NCBI GenBank assembly: GCA_021163565.1
Contig: JAGGTT010000023.1
Location: forward strand, 1 to 14,322
Length of the DNA: 14,322 nt
Direction of reading: 5' to 3'
DNA from: Candidatus Tharpella sp.
GTDB taxonomy: Bacteria > Desulfobacterota > Anaeroferrophillalia > Anaeroferrophillales > Tharpellaceae
Below the pieces are notes generated by a model. That model saw nothing but the letters and a program-made list of their open reading frames with translations. It ran no database searches and was not told the origin of the DNA. Shown piece after piece: positions 1 to 7,781 of the stretch. Position numbers and translations under genes: made by a program. Within the stretch, counting starts at the first letter, position 1, and each line of letters starts with the position of its first letter.

Positions 1-743
1 GCAAGCATGGAAGGGGTATTAATGGTCGCCCCTGTGAAAATGCCTTCAATCAGTTTACCGGCCTTGGTCAGTCGGAAAATTTTGGGCAGCGGCCAGCTTG
101 GGGTGTATGATTCAAGGCGGGCGATTGCACGCGGACTTAAGATAAGTACCCCATGGCCGCCTTCACCGCCAAGGACTTTCTGCCAGCTGAATGTGGTCAC
201 GTCCAGTTTTTCCCAAGCCATCGGCATGGCGAAAACCGCTGAGGTTGCATCGCAGAAAGTCAGACCTTCACGACTGTCACTGATCCAGTCACCATCGGGA
301 ACCTTGACGCCGGAGGTGGTGCCGTTCCAGGTAAAGACGATATCCTTTTTTTGATCAGCCTGGCTCAAATCCGGTAATTGACCATAATCTGCAGTATGGG
401 CGGTGACGTCCAGTTTAAGCTGGTTTTTTATATCGGACAGCCAGCCGCTGCCGAATGATTCCCAGGCGAAAACATCAACGGCCCGCTCACCCAGCATCGA
501 CCACATCGCCATCTCCATGGCTCCGGTATCGGAAGCCGGGACGATTCCCACTCGATAGTCGGCGGGTATTTTAAGGACAGCTTTGGTTTGCTCGATGGCG
601 TCACGCAATGCTTTTTTGCCCAGAGCGCTACGGTGGGAGCGGCCGAGAGTCTCTATCTGGAGTTTGCTGACATCGTATCCGGGGCGTTTTGCGCATGGAC
701 CGGAAGAAAAGTAGGGACGTAGAGGTTTTTTTTCTGGCTGCAT
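1..743 (-). CDS. serC: Phosphoserine aminotransferase (SerC), C-terminus cut by window edge
   Basis: This PLP-dependent cytosolic enzyme transfers the amino group of glutamate to 3-phosphohydroxypyruvate, giving phosphoserine, the second step of serine synthesis. About 247 codons are visible, read leftward from ATG 741-743 with a GAAAGGA ribosome binding site at 751-757. The N-terminus carries [11 protein letters not shown], then [32 protein letters not shown] and [10 protein letters not shown]. The segment [13 protein letters not shown] holds the lysine expected to form the PLP Schiff base, and the visible part ends near [11 protein letters not shown]. These motifs match the SerC subfamily of alphaproteobacteria and methanogens, not the E. 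coli-type enzyme; this assignment is from family knowledge. The family is usually about 370-390 residues, so roughly a third lies outside the window. It is divergent from serA, the preceding pathway step, which supports a biosynthetic role and shared control. Confidence 0.93.
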   Translation of the reverse strand, partial: MQPEKKPLRPYFSSGPCAKRPGYDVSKLQIETLGRSHRSALGKKALRDAIEQTKAVLKIPADYRVGIVPASDTGAMEMAMWSMLGERAVDVFAWESFGSGWLSDIKNQLKLDVTAHTADYGQLPDLSQADQKKDIVFTWNGTTSGVKVPDGDWISDSREGLTFCDATSAVFAMPMAWEKLDVTTFSWQKVLGGEGGHGVLILSPRAIARLESYTPSWPLPKIFRLTKAGKLIEGIFTGATINTPSML

Positions 744-914
744 AACGGTTTCCTTTCAATTAAGTTGAAAAATGTAGGGAATCTCGAAAAATTGCCTTTT
801 TATCCGATTACTGCGTTAGGCCCAAATTTTAATCCTCAAAATATTAAGTATATTCCTGCGGTTAAAATCTTTGCCTGCCTTGTACTCGAATAAAAACTCT
901 AATTTTTCAAGACA

Positions 915-926
915 CCCTGTACAGGG
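915..926. promoter_or_regulatory. 12-bp perfect palindrome, possible operator
   Basis: CCCTGTACAGGG is a perfect 12-bp palindrome in AT-rich sequence upstream of both serC and serA. A weak promoter-like pair lies just downstream (TTGATT 934-939, TATAGC 956-961, 16-bp spacer). The symmetry suits a dimeric regulator, but I cannot name one, and a 12-mer palindrome in 14 kb could arise by chance. Confidence 0.3.
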
Positions 927-1099
927 AAAATGATTGATTGTGACTGGTCGGGCTCTATAGCAGAAAATAATGAAAAATGCATATAAAATCATTTTAGGGC
1001 TTGCCGCGGGTAAAAAAGGGGTGCAATTTTAACCGTATCCAGATAATTTGAGGTCGGCATGAACCGTTTTGGCCGATGAATTTTTCGGTTTTTATTGTT

Positions 1100-1127
1100 A
1101 GCTGTCAGTTTGGACTTGACAGCTGTC
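1100..1127. promoter_or_regulatory. Operator-like cluster of three GCTGTC half-sites on the serA -35 box
   Basis: AGCTGTCA at 1100-1107 and TGACAGCT at 1117-1124 form a perfect 8-bp inverted repeat with a 9-bp spacer. A third half-site at 1121-1127 makes GACAGCTGTC (1118-1127) a 10-bp palindrome. The two forward half-sites are 21 bp apart, about two helical turns. The cluster covers the TTGACA -35 box at 1116-1121, as expected for a repressor site. The regulator is unknown. Confidence 0.5.
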
Positions 1128-1145
1128 TACTACTTTAATTATAGG
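1116..1145 (+). promoter_or_regulatory. Predicted sigma70-type promoter of serA
   Basis: A consensus TTGACA at 1116-1121 is followed after 18 bp by TATAGG at 1140-1145, which matches TATAAT at four positions. It points at serA and would give a leader of about 155 nt. The -35 hexamer is the strongest in this intergenic region. The start of transcription is inferred, near 1152. Confidence 0.6.
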
Positions 1146-1192
1146 GAGTGGCTTTTCTTGTTTTCTTCTTAGCGCCTACTTTTATTTTTGTG

Positions 1193-1233
1193 GAGCACCC
1201 TTAAGGGTACTTCCTTGTTGTCGCTCAGGGTGT
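1193..1233 (+). promoter_or_regulatory. Structured serA leader with mutually exclusive pairings
   Basis: Within the predicted serA leader, ACCC (1197-1200) and GGGT (1205-1208) form a short hairpin with loop TTAA. It lies inside a possible outer stem GAGC (1193-1196) / GCTC (1223-1226). Alternatively CACCCT (1196-1201) can pair with AGGGTG (1227-1232). The two arrangements exclude each other. No riboswitch family is recognised and no T-run follows, so a regulatory role is only a possibility. Confidence 0.3.
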
Positions 1234-1308
1234 AATCTAGGCAAAATTAGTTGTTGTTTGTTGTAATTTAACGGTTGATTATTTATTTATTGGTTCAGAG
1301 GTTGAAAA

Positions 1309-2910
1309 TTGAGTAAATATAGAGTTCTGGTCAGTGACAAGATGTCTCCGAAGGGGATCGAGGTTTTTGCCGGATACAGTGATGTTGAGGTTGATGTCAA
1401 GGTCGGCATGTCTGAAGATGAACTGCTTGAGGTTATTGGTGATTATGATGGCCTGGCGATTCGCAGTGCGACCAAGGTTACGGCCCGGATCATTGCCGCA
1501 GCCAAGCGCCTGAAAATAGTTGGCCGGGCCGGAATCGGAGTTGATAACGTTGATATCCCGGCGGCGACGGTTCAGGGTATCGTGGTTATGAACACACCGA
1601 AAGGCAATACTATTACCACGGCCGAACATACGGTTTCGATGATGCTCTCTTTAAGCCGGAACATTCCCCAGGCGACCGCTTCAATGAAGAGCGGCAAATG
1701 GGAAAAGAGCCGTTTTATGGGCAAAGAGCTCTTTAATAAAACCCTCGGGATTGTCGGCCTGGGTAATATCGGTGCGATAGTTGCCGACCGGGCTCAGGGT
1801 TTGAAGATGAAGGTTATCGCTTTCGATCCCTTTATTTCCGAAGAGCGGGCCGCCAACATGGATATCGAGCTCGTGTCTCTGGACGATCTTTTCCGCCGGT
1901 CTGACTATATTACTGTGCATACGCCGATGACCAAAGAGACCCGGCATATGATCAATCAGGACAGTTTTGCAATTATGAAGGACAGCGTCCGGATAATTAA
2001 CTGCGCTCGCGGCGGCATTATCAAAGAGGATGATCTTTTTGCGGCGCTGCGTGACGGTCAGGTCAGCGGTGCCGCCTTTGATGTTTTCGAAGAGGAGCCG
2101 CCGGCATCAGACCATCCGCTTTTTACCCTCGATAATTTTATCTGTACTCCGCATCTGGGAGCTTCGACCGACGAGGCTCAGGTGAATGTCGCGGTAACCG
2201 TGGCCGAACAGATTGCCGACTATCTCAGCAATGGGACGATTGTCAACGCGCTTAACGTTCCCAGTGTCAGTGCCGAGGTGTTGAAAGTGACCGGCCCTTA
2301 CCTGACGTTGGCTGAGAAGATGGGTCTTTTCTATACCCAGCTCTGTAGCGGCGACAGTTGCGGTTTGAGTGAAGTGCGGATTGAATATAAGGGAAGTGTC
2401 ACGGAACACGATACCGAACCGATTACCACCGCTCTGCTCAAGGGTCTGCTGACTCCGATGGTCGGGGATGTGGTAAATTTTGTCAATGCTCCCTCGATTG
2501 CCAAAGACCGGGGGATCTCGGTGGCGGAGACCAAGACGGCAGAAGCGGGTAATTTCACTGGAATGATTTTGTTGCAGGGTAAGAGCGGTAACCAGGTTTT
2601 TTCAATTTCCGGAACTCTCTTCGGTAAGATCGAACCGCGGATTGTCAAGGTCAATCAGTTCGAGCTTGATGCGATACCTGAAGGCCATCTGCTGGTTATC
2701 GATGCTCATGATAAACCGGGAGTGATCGGCTCCATCGGCGCCTATTTAGGGAGTAATAACGTTAATATCGGACGTATGCAGTTCGGTCGGGAAGGGGTGG
2801 GCGGCATGTCTCTCTCTCTGGTCCAGATTGATTCCCCGATAGATGAAACAGTGGTCAAGGGTCTTGAAACCCTGCCGAATATCGTTAAGGTTCGCGAGAT
2901 TTATCTGTAA
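1309..2910 (+). CDS. serA: D-3-phosphoglycerate dehydrogenase, long form with ACT domain
   Basis: This cytosolic enzyme oxidises 3-phosphoglycerate to 3-phosphohydroxypyruvate with NAD+, the first committed step of serine synthesis. It has 533 residues, typical of the long form. The Rossmann glycine motif GLGNIG is at residues 150-155, with D173 placed to bind the NAD ribose. Catalytic residues expected from the family are present: R234 in NCARGG, E263 in FEEEPP and H282 in TPHLGAS. An intervening substrate-binding-type domain (about 320-450) leads to a C-terminal ACT domain (about 460-533, with HDKPG and VNIGRM). In this family such a domain often senses serine, so feedback inhibition is likely but not shown. 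The start is TTG, giving MSKYRVLVSD, with AGAGG at 1296-1300 eight bases upstream. It is divergent from serC. Confidence 0.97.
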   Translation: MSKYRVLVSDKMSPKGIEVFAGYSDVEVDVKVGMSEDELLEVIGDYDGLAIRSATKVTARIIAAAKRLKIVGRAGIGVDNVDIPAATVQGIVVMNTPKGNTITTAEHTVSMMLSLSRNIPQATASMKSGKWEKSRFMGKELFNKTLGIVGLGNIGAIVADRAQGLKMKVIAFDPFISEERAANMDIELVSLDDLFRRSDYITVHTPMTKETRHMINQDSFAIMKDSVRIINCARGGIIKEDDLFAALRDGQVSGAAFDVFEEEPPASDHPLFTLDNFICTPHLGASTDEAQVNVAVTVAEQIADYLSNGTIVNALNVPSVSAEVLKVTGPYLTLAEKMGLFYTQLCSGDSCGLSEVRIEYKGSVTEHDTEPITTALLKGLLTPMVGDVVNFVNAPSIAKDRGISVAETKTAEAGNFTGMILLQGKSGNQVFSISGTLFGKIEPRIVKVNQFELDAIPEGHLLVIDAHDKPGVIGSIGAYLGSNNVNIGRMQFGREGVGGMSLSLVQIDSPIDETVVKGLETLPNIVKVREIYL

Positions 2911-2972
2911 AAGAAAATACCGCCTTCCGGGTTAAAGATTTTGACCGGTCTGCGCTTTATTTGATGGTTTAA

Positions 2973-4292
<1,320 letters not shown>

Positions 4293-4296
4293 TTTT

Positions 4297-5289
4297 ATGT
4301 TTAGACCAGCTCTACAGGACGGTCATAACCGCTCAGTAAGTTACGTCAGAATCTCGGTAACTGACCGTTGCAACCTGCGTTGTAGTTATTGTTCCGCTCC
4401 GACCTTTTCACCGCATAGCCGGGCTCAGATTTTAAGTTATGAAGAGATCTTGAGACTGGTCAAGGTTCTGGTCGGCCTCGGAGTTGACAAGGTACGCCTG
4501 ACCGGGGGTGAGCCGCTGGTTCGGCGGCATCTCGATTCACTCATCGCCAGGCTTAATGATATTGACGGTATCAATGATATCAGCCTGACAACAAATGGGG
4601 TTCTGTTGGAAAAACTGGCGGCTCCACTCTGGGCTGCGGGACTGCGTCGGGTCAATGTGAGCCTGGATACGCTCAATCCGTTAAGATTTAAAAAAATTAC
4701 CGGCCGCGACTATTTCGACCGGGTTCTGGGCGGGATCAAGGCCGCTTTAGCCATTGGTTTTACTCCGGTAAAAATCAATATTGTGGTCATGCGCGGGGTT
4801 AACGACGATGAATTACTGGCTTTTGCCGAGTTAACCCGGAAATATCCTATCCATGTCCGTTTTATCGAGTATATGCCGATTGGTTCATCTTCGGTCTGGA
4901 ATCCTGCGGATATGGTGAGCGGAGACCAGATCATTGAGCAGATTTCAACCGAAATTGCTGGTCTTGAACCGGTAGTTTCTGAATTCGGCGGTCCGGCCCG
5001 TCTCTACCGTTTGCCCGGGGCTCCGGGGAAGATTGGTGTGATTACAGCGATGAGCAACCATTTTTGTGACTCCTGTAACCGGATCCGGGTGACCGCTGAC
5101 GGACATCTGCGGGCCTGTCTGCTTTCAGATAAAGAGTTTCCTTTAAGAGAGGTGTTACGGGCCGGTGGCGACCCTGAGAAAATTGCCGAAATGGTGCGAT
5201 TGGCAGTGGCATCTAAATCAGCAGAGCACGGTTTAGCCTGTAATTCAGAACGCAAGTGTGCCCGGGTAATGTCAACAATTGGTGGTTGA
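4297..5289 (+). CDS. moaA: GTP 3',8-cyclase MoaA (radical SAM)
   Basis: MoaA converts GTP to 3',8-cyclo-7,8-dihydro-GTP by radical SAM chemistry, the first step of molybdenum cofactor synthesis. The protein is 330 residues. The SAM-cluster motif CNLRCSYC gives C25, C29 and C32. TGGEPL (69-74) and the segment SLDTL (122-126) follow. The second 4Fe-4S site that binds GTP is CDSC plus C274 (C257, C260, C274). The C-terminal GG needed for activity in characterised MoaA proteins is intact (TIGG at the end). I chose ATG 4297 because MFRPALQDGHNRSVSYVRIS matches the usual family N-terminus. A TTG at 4282 inside purA would only add five residues. The purA stop lies four bases upstream, suggesting translational coupling. 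The stop overlaps the moaC start region. Confidence 0.96.
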   Translation: MFRPALQDGHNRSVSYVRISVTDRCNLRCSYCSAPTFSPHSRAQILSYEEILRLVKVLVGLGVDKVRLTGGEPLVRRHLDSLIARLNDIDGINDISLTTNGVLLEKLAAPLWAAGLRRVNVSLDTLNPLRFKKITGRDYFDRVLGGIKAALAIGFTPVKINIVVMRGVNDDELLAFAELTRKYPIHVRFIEYMPIGSSSVWNPADMVSGDQIIEQISTEIAGLEPVVSEFGGPARLYRLPGAPGKIGVITAMSNHFCDSCNRIRVTADGHLRACLLSDKEFPLREVLRAGGDPEKIAEMVRLAVASKSAEHGLACNSERKCARVMSTIGG

Positions 5290-5290
5290 T

Positions 5291-6088
5291 GTGTCATCTT
5301 TAAGTCATCTTGATGCGCGGGGGCAAGCGGCGATGGTTGATGTCGGCGCCAAACCCGTAACCCGGCGTTACGCCCGGGCCCGGGGCAGAATTCTACTGGC
5401 TTCGGAGACGCTTGAAATTATAACGTCGCAGGGATTTGCGAAAGGTGATGTTTTCGGGGCGGCTCGTCTGGCCGGGATCATGGCTGCGAAACGAACCGGT
5501 GAGCTGATTCCTCTCTGTCACCCCCTGCCCCTTTCCTGGGCCGGGGTCGAACTTATTCCCCTGTTCTCTCCGGATAACCGCTCTAAATCCGCTATCGTAA
5601 TTGTTGGTGAGGCTTCACTGGCCGGCCAAACCGGGATCGAAATGGAAGCCTTAACCGCAGTTACCATTGCCGGTCTGACTATTTATGATATGTGTAAAGC
5701 GGTCGATAAGGCAATGTCTTTAACCGAAGTTTCGCTGTTGGAGAAAAAAGGCGGTCGCAGCGGTCACTATTTCGATCAGGAGCGTTCCTGTCTGCTTCAT
5801 GATCCGGCAATGTGTACCCTGGAGACTGATGCTTTAGTCAATCTAAAGTTTACTCTGGAACAGCGGCTTGAATTCCGGTTGCAGGATGATAACGGTGCTC
5901 TGCTCGGCTGGATAGATTTCGACCATGACTTTTTACCGGATCCTGATGGTTTCGGGCAAACGGTTGTCGCTTTGGGAAATTCTTTGTTACACTCCTGCCC
6001 CAATCCTGATGAAAATGGGGGCAGCGTTCTTTTTCAGGTGATAAAAGCCGGAAATCTAGAGGATAAAGCTATTTTTGCGGTTCTGTAG
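5291..6088 (+). CDS. moaC: Cyclic pyranopterin monophosphate synthase MoaC with unusual C-terminal extension
   Basis: MoaC turns the MoaA product into cyclic pyranopterin monophosphate, so the coupled pair makes the first Moco intermediate. Residues 1-162 are a full MoaC domain: MSSLSHLDARGQAAMVDV, K51 in AKGD, LCHPL with H77, GIEMEALT, YDMCKA with D133 and K136, and KKGGRSGHYFD at 152-162. The K51 and H77 numbering coincides with E. coli MoaC. The protein then continues for about 103 residues (163-265) that I do not recognise; MoaC is normally about 160 residues. The tail is not MogA/MoaB-like by eye. GTG 5291 is preferred because it gives the family N-terminus and has GGTGG at 5281-5285. 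In-frame TTG 5279 or GTG 5282 are alternatives. The start overlaps or abuts the moaA stop at 5287-5289. Confidence 0.93.
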   Translation: MSSLSHLDARGQAAMVDVGAKPVTRRYARARGRILLASETLEIITSQGFAKGDVFGAARLAGIMAAKRTGELIPLCHPLPLSWAGVELIPLFSPDNRSKSAIVIVGEASLAGQTGIEMEALTAVTIAGLTIYDMCKAVDKAMSLTEVSLLEKKGGRSGHYFDQERSCLLHDPAMCTLETDALVNLKFTLEQRLEFRLQDDNGALLGWIDFDHDFLPDPDGFGQTVVALGNSLLHSCPNPDENGGSVLFQVIKAGNLEDKAIFAVL

Positions 6089-6126
6089 AAAATGATCTCC
6101 GGCGGAAGGGGGAGAGGAGAGGAATC

Positions 6127-6573
6127 ATGAGTGAAAAAAAAGACGAAACCTTCGAGATGCTCTTCTCCATGAAGGATAAGATGGATCGTTTTTTTGCCAC
6201 GTCTGAAACCGAATCCGGTTCGTATTGCCTTAAACCCGGTTCCCAGTGGTCTCTGGCAGTTGATCTGTTTGATTGTGGTGATGAATATCAGATTACAATT
6301 GATCTGCCCGGGGTTGACAAAGGAGAGGTTGATCTTACTGTGGCTGCGGATAAACTTGTAATTAAAGGGCGTCGGGAAGAGGGTTTTGAGGTTCCCGATA
6401 ATGCCGAAGTGATTTGTCTTGAGCGCGGACACGGGCGCTTCGAGCGAGTGATCATATTGCCGGATCCGGTGGATGCCGATCAGGTTAAAGCAACCTTCAG
6501 GAATGGTGTCCTTAAAGTCCGGGCGGTTAAGAAAATTGTACCGGCTGGGAAAAAGAACATTGTGATCGAGTAG
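6127..6573 (+). CDS. Small heat-shock protein, Hsp20/alpha-crystallin family
   Basis: This is a predicted ATP-independent holdase chaperone of 148 residues, normally acting as an oligomer in the cytosol. A short N-terminal region (1-40) precedes an alpha-crystallin domain at about 41-135. That domain contains VDLFDCGDEYQITIDLPGV, LVIKGRREE (77-85), LERGHGRFERVIILPD (98-113) and the conserved NGVLKV (126-131). The tail NIVIE supplies an IxI-type motif that docks onto a neighbouring subunit in family members. A strong purine-rich ribosome binding site (about 6111-6123) precedes ATG 6127. It sits 38 bp after moaC and three bases before ispE. I see no heat-shock promoter or CIRCE-type inverted repeat upstream, so its expression may follow the operon. 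Confidence 0.93.
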   Translation: MSEKKDETFEMLFSMKDKMDRFFATSETESGSYCLKPGSQWSLAVDLFDCGDEYQITIDLPGVDKGEVDLTVAADKLVIKGRREEGFEVPDNAEVICLERGHGRFERVIILPDPVDADQVKATFRNGVLKVRAVKKIVPAGKKNIVIE

Positions 6574-6576
6574 ATA

Positions 6577-7488
6577 ATGGTCTTGCCTGCAACCTTTTCA
6601 GCTTTTATCATAACTCCGGCCAAGGTTAATCTCGGTCTTAAAATTGTCCGTCGCCGCGATGACGGCTATCATGATATCTATACCGTGATGGAGCCGGTTT
6701 CCCTGGTTGATACAATCTATTGTGAGTTCAATGCAGCTCCTGAAGAGAGCATTTCTCTTCAGTCTCCGCAAATGATGGAGCTCGATGCCGAATCAAATCT
6801 AGTGGTGAAGGCCGCACGTAAGATGGTGGCCAGAGCCCGGGAGCAAGGGGTGAGTATTCATGGTCACTGGAATTTTTGGCTGGAAAAGAACATCCCGGCC
6901 GGTGCCGGCCTCGGGGGCGGCAGCAGTAATGCGGCCGGGATTATAAGACTGCTCAACGATTTTTATAAACTTGGACTTGAATCTGACGAACTGATCGCGA
7001 TTGCGGTAGCGATCGGTGCTGATATTCCCTTCTTCCTCGCACCTGAACTTTCACTGATCGAAGGGATAGGCGATCGTATCACTCCGTTAAAGCCGGCCCG
7101 GAGACGCTATTACCTGCTCATAAAACCTGCTTTCAGCATTAATACCGGCTGGGCTTATTCAAGTCTTAACGCACCGGTGGCAAGTGATTTCTCCGGTTAC
7201 GATATAGAGCAGTTCAGGGAGCAGCCGGAAGCTTTAAGCTATTCGCTTGAGAATGATTTTGAAGCCTCGGTGATGGCCTCTTATCCGCAGCTGGCGGAGA
7301 TCAAGGCATGGTTGGCAGAGAGCCCGGGTTCTCTGGGAGCGTTGATGAGTGGCAGCGGTTCGGTGGTTTATGCGGTCTATTCTGAACTTGCTCCGGCAGT
7401 CCGGGCAGAAGCTGATGCCCGGCAGCGTTGGCAGGGTTCCGGCGGTGAATTTTTTCTGGCTCGCAACCTGAATCTGTTTCACTCATGA
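6577..7488 (+). CDS. ispE: 4-diphosphocytidyl-2-C-methyl-D-erythritol kinase
   Basis: IspE phosphorylates CDP-methylerythritol with ATP in the MEP pathway for isoprenoid precursors. It has 303 residues and is a GHMP-type kinase. Motif 1 TPAKVNLGL (13-21) carries K16. Motif 2 PAGAGLGGGSSNAA (107-120) is the glycine-rich ATP loop, ADIPFF holds the catalytic-type D149, and motif 3 is GALMSGSGS (254-262). The segment after D149 reads FFLAPELSLIEGIGD, slightly different from the more usual glycine- and alanine-containing version, but the GIGD end is kept. The start is ATG 6577, three bases after the hsp20 stop, with only a weak ribosome binding site, so coupling to hsp20 is likely. A terminator-like stem follows at 7509-7553. 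Confidence 0.96.
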   Translation: MVLPATFSAFIITPAKVNLGLKIVRRRDDGYHDIYTVMEPVSLVDTIYCEFNAAPEESISLQSPQMMELDAESNLVVKAARKMVARAREQGVSIHGHWNFWLEKNIPAGAGLGGGSSNAAGIIRLLNDFYKLGLESDELIAIAVAIGADIPFFLAPELSLIEGIGDRITPLKPARRRYYLLIKPAFSINTGWAYSSLNAPVASDFSGYDIEQFREQPEALSYSLENDFEASVMASYPQLAEIKAWLAESPGSLGALMSGSGSVVYAVYSELAPAVRAEADARQRWQGSGGEFFLARNLNLFHS

Positions 7489-7508
7489 TTGATAGAATCT
7501 GAAAAAAT

Positions 7509-7560
7509 AAAAAGCCCCAAATTCACATCGTGCTTGACTTGTTGCGGCTTTTTCTATATT
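7509..7560 (+). terminator. Intrinsic terminator ending the ispE cluster, overlapping the tRNA-Gln promoter
   Basis: AAAAAGCCCCAA (7509-7520) pairs with TTGCGGCTTTTT (7542-7553), giving 11 of 12 base pairs with one C-C mismatch around a 21-nt loop. A T-run and TATATT follow. It lies 20 bases after the ispE stop. The loop contains the -35 box of the tRNA promoter. The A-tract on the left and T-tract on the right could let it work in both directions. Confidence 0.55.
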
Positions 7561-7562
7561 AG
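7534..7562 (+). promoter_or_regulatory. Predicted promoter of tRNA-Gln (and probably prs)
   Basis: TTGACT at 7534-7539 is followed by TATATT at 7555-7560 (15-bp spacer) or TATTAG at 7557-7562 (17-bp spacer). It is placed to start transcription roughly 20-25 bases before the tRNA. No terminator is seen between the tRNA and prs, so it may also serve prs. Confidence 0.5.
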
Positions 7563-7590
7563 GGGCGCAACTTTAGTGACTGCTTATTAC

Positions 7591-7665
7591 AGGGGCGTCG
7601 TCAAGTGGTAAGACACAGGTTTTTGGTGCCTGCATTCGTAGGTTCGAGTCCTACCGCCCCTGCCA
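7591..7665 (+). tRNA. tRNA-Gln(UUG)
   Basis: The 75-nt gene has an encoded 3' CCA. The acceptor stem AGGGGCG (7591-7597) pairs with CGCCCCT (7655-7661), with discriminator G7662. The anticodon stem CAGGT (7616-7620) / GCCTG (7628-7632) encloses the loop TTTTGGT, giving anticodon TTG at 7623-7625, which reads CAA (glutamine). The T arm is GTAGG / CCTAC with loop TTCGAGT. Its place between ispE and prs is common in Deltaproteobacteria-like genomes (family knowledge). Confidence 0.97.
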
Positions 7666-7781
7666 TTGCCAGCGTGGTTCAGGGGTATCTTTCACCATAG
7701 TATTAGACGGTGTTGATCGGAACCAGATGTTTCCTTAAGGGTAACAAAGCGTTATATTCAATAATGCCAGGGTATATGCAA

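Larger units (their letters stand above)
744..1308. other. Divergent serC-serA intergenic control region
   Basis: These 565 bp lie between the divergent serC and serA starts and contain no credible protein gene. From left to right I see the serC ribosome binding site, AT-rich sequence without a clear serC promoter, a 12-bp palindrome at 915-926, a weak promoter-like pair at 934-961, a weak stem followed by a T-run at 1073-1094, the serA promoter and operator-like cluster at 1100-1145, and a structured serA leader. The stretch is long for a compact genome, so it may hold a small RNA or extended regulatory sites. That possibility is inference. Confidence 0.7.

Noticed and set aside
7..354. Plus-strand open frame of 115 codons opposite serC
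   Set aside because: It lies wholly antisense to a clear, conserved serC and has no recognisable motif or ribosome binding site.
1148..1204. 18-codon hydrophobic reading frame starting GTG in the serA leader
   Set aside because: The purine run before it overlaps the predicted -10 region and would hardly be transcribed as a ribosome binding site; there is no run of serine codons that would suggest attenuation.
2943..2950. GACCGGTC palindrome between serA and purA
   Set aside because: Eight bases is short, no promoter match accompanies it, and such palindromes are expected by chance in 14 kb.
7710..7781. Longer prs start adding up to 24 residues
   Set aside because: The extra residues do not match the PRPP synthetase N-terminus; MERLKIFGGN at 7782 does and has a suitably placed AGGG.
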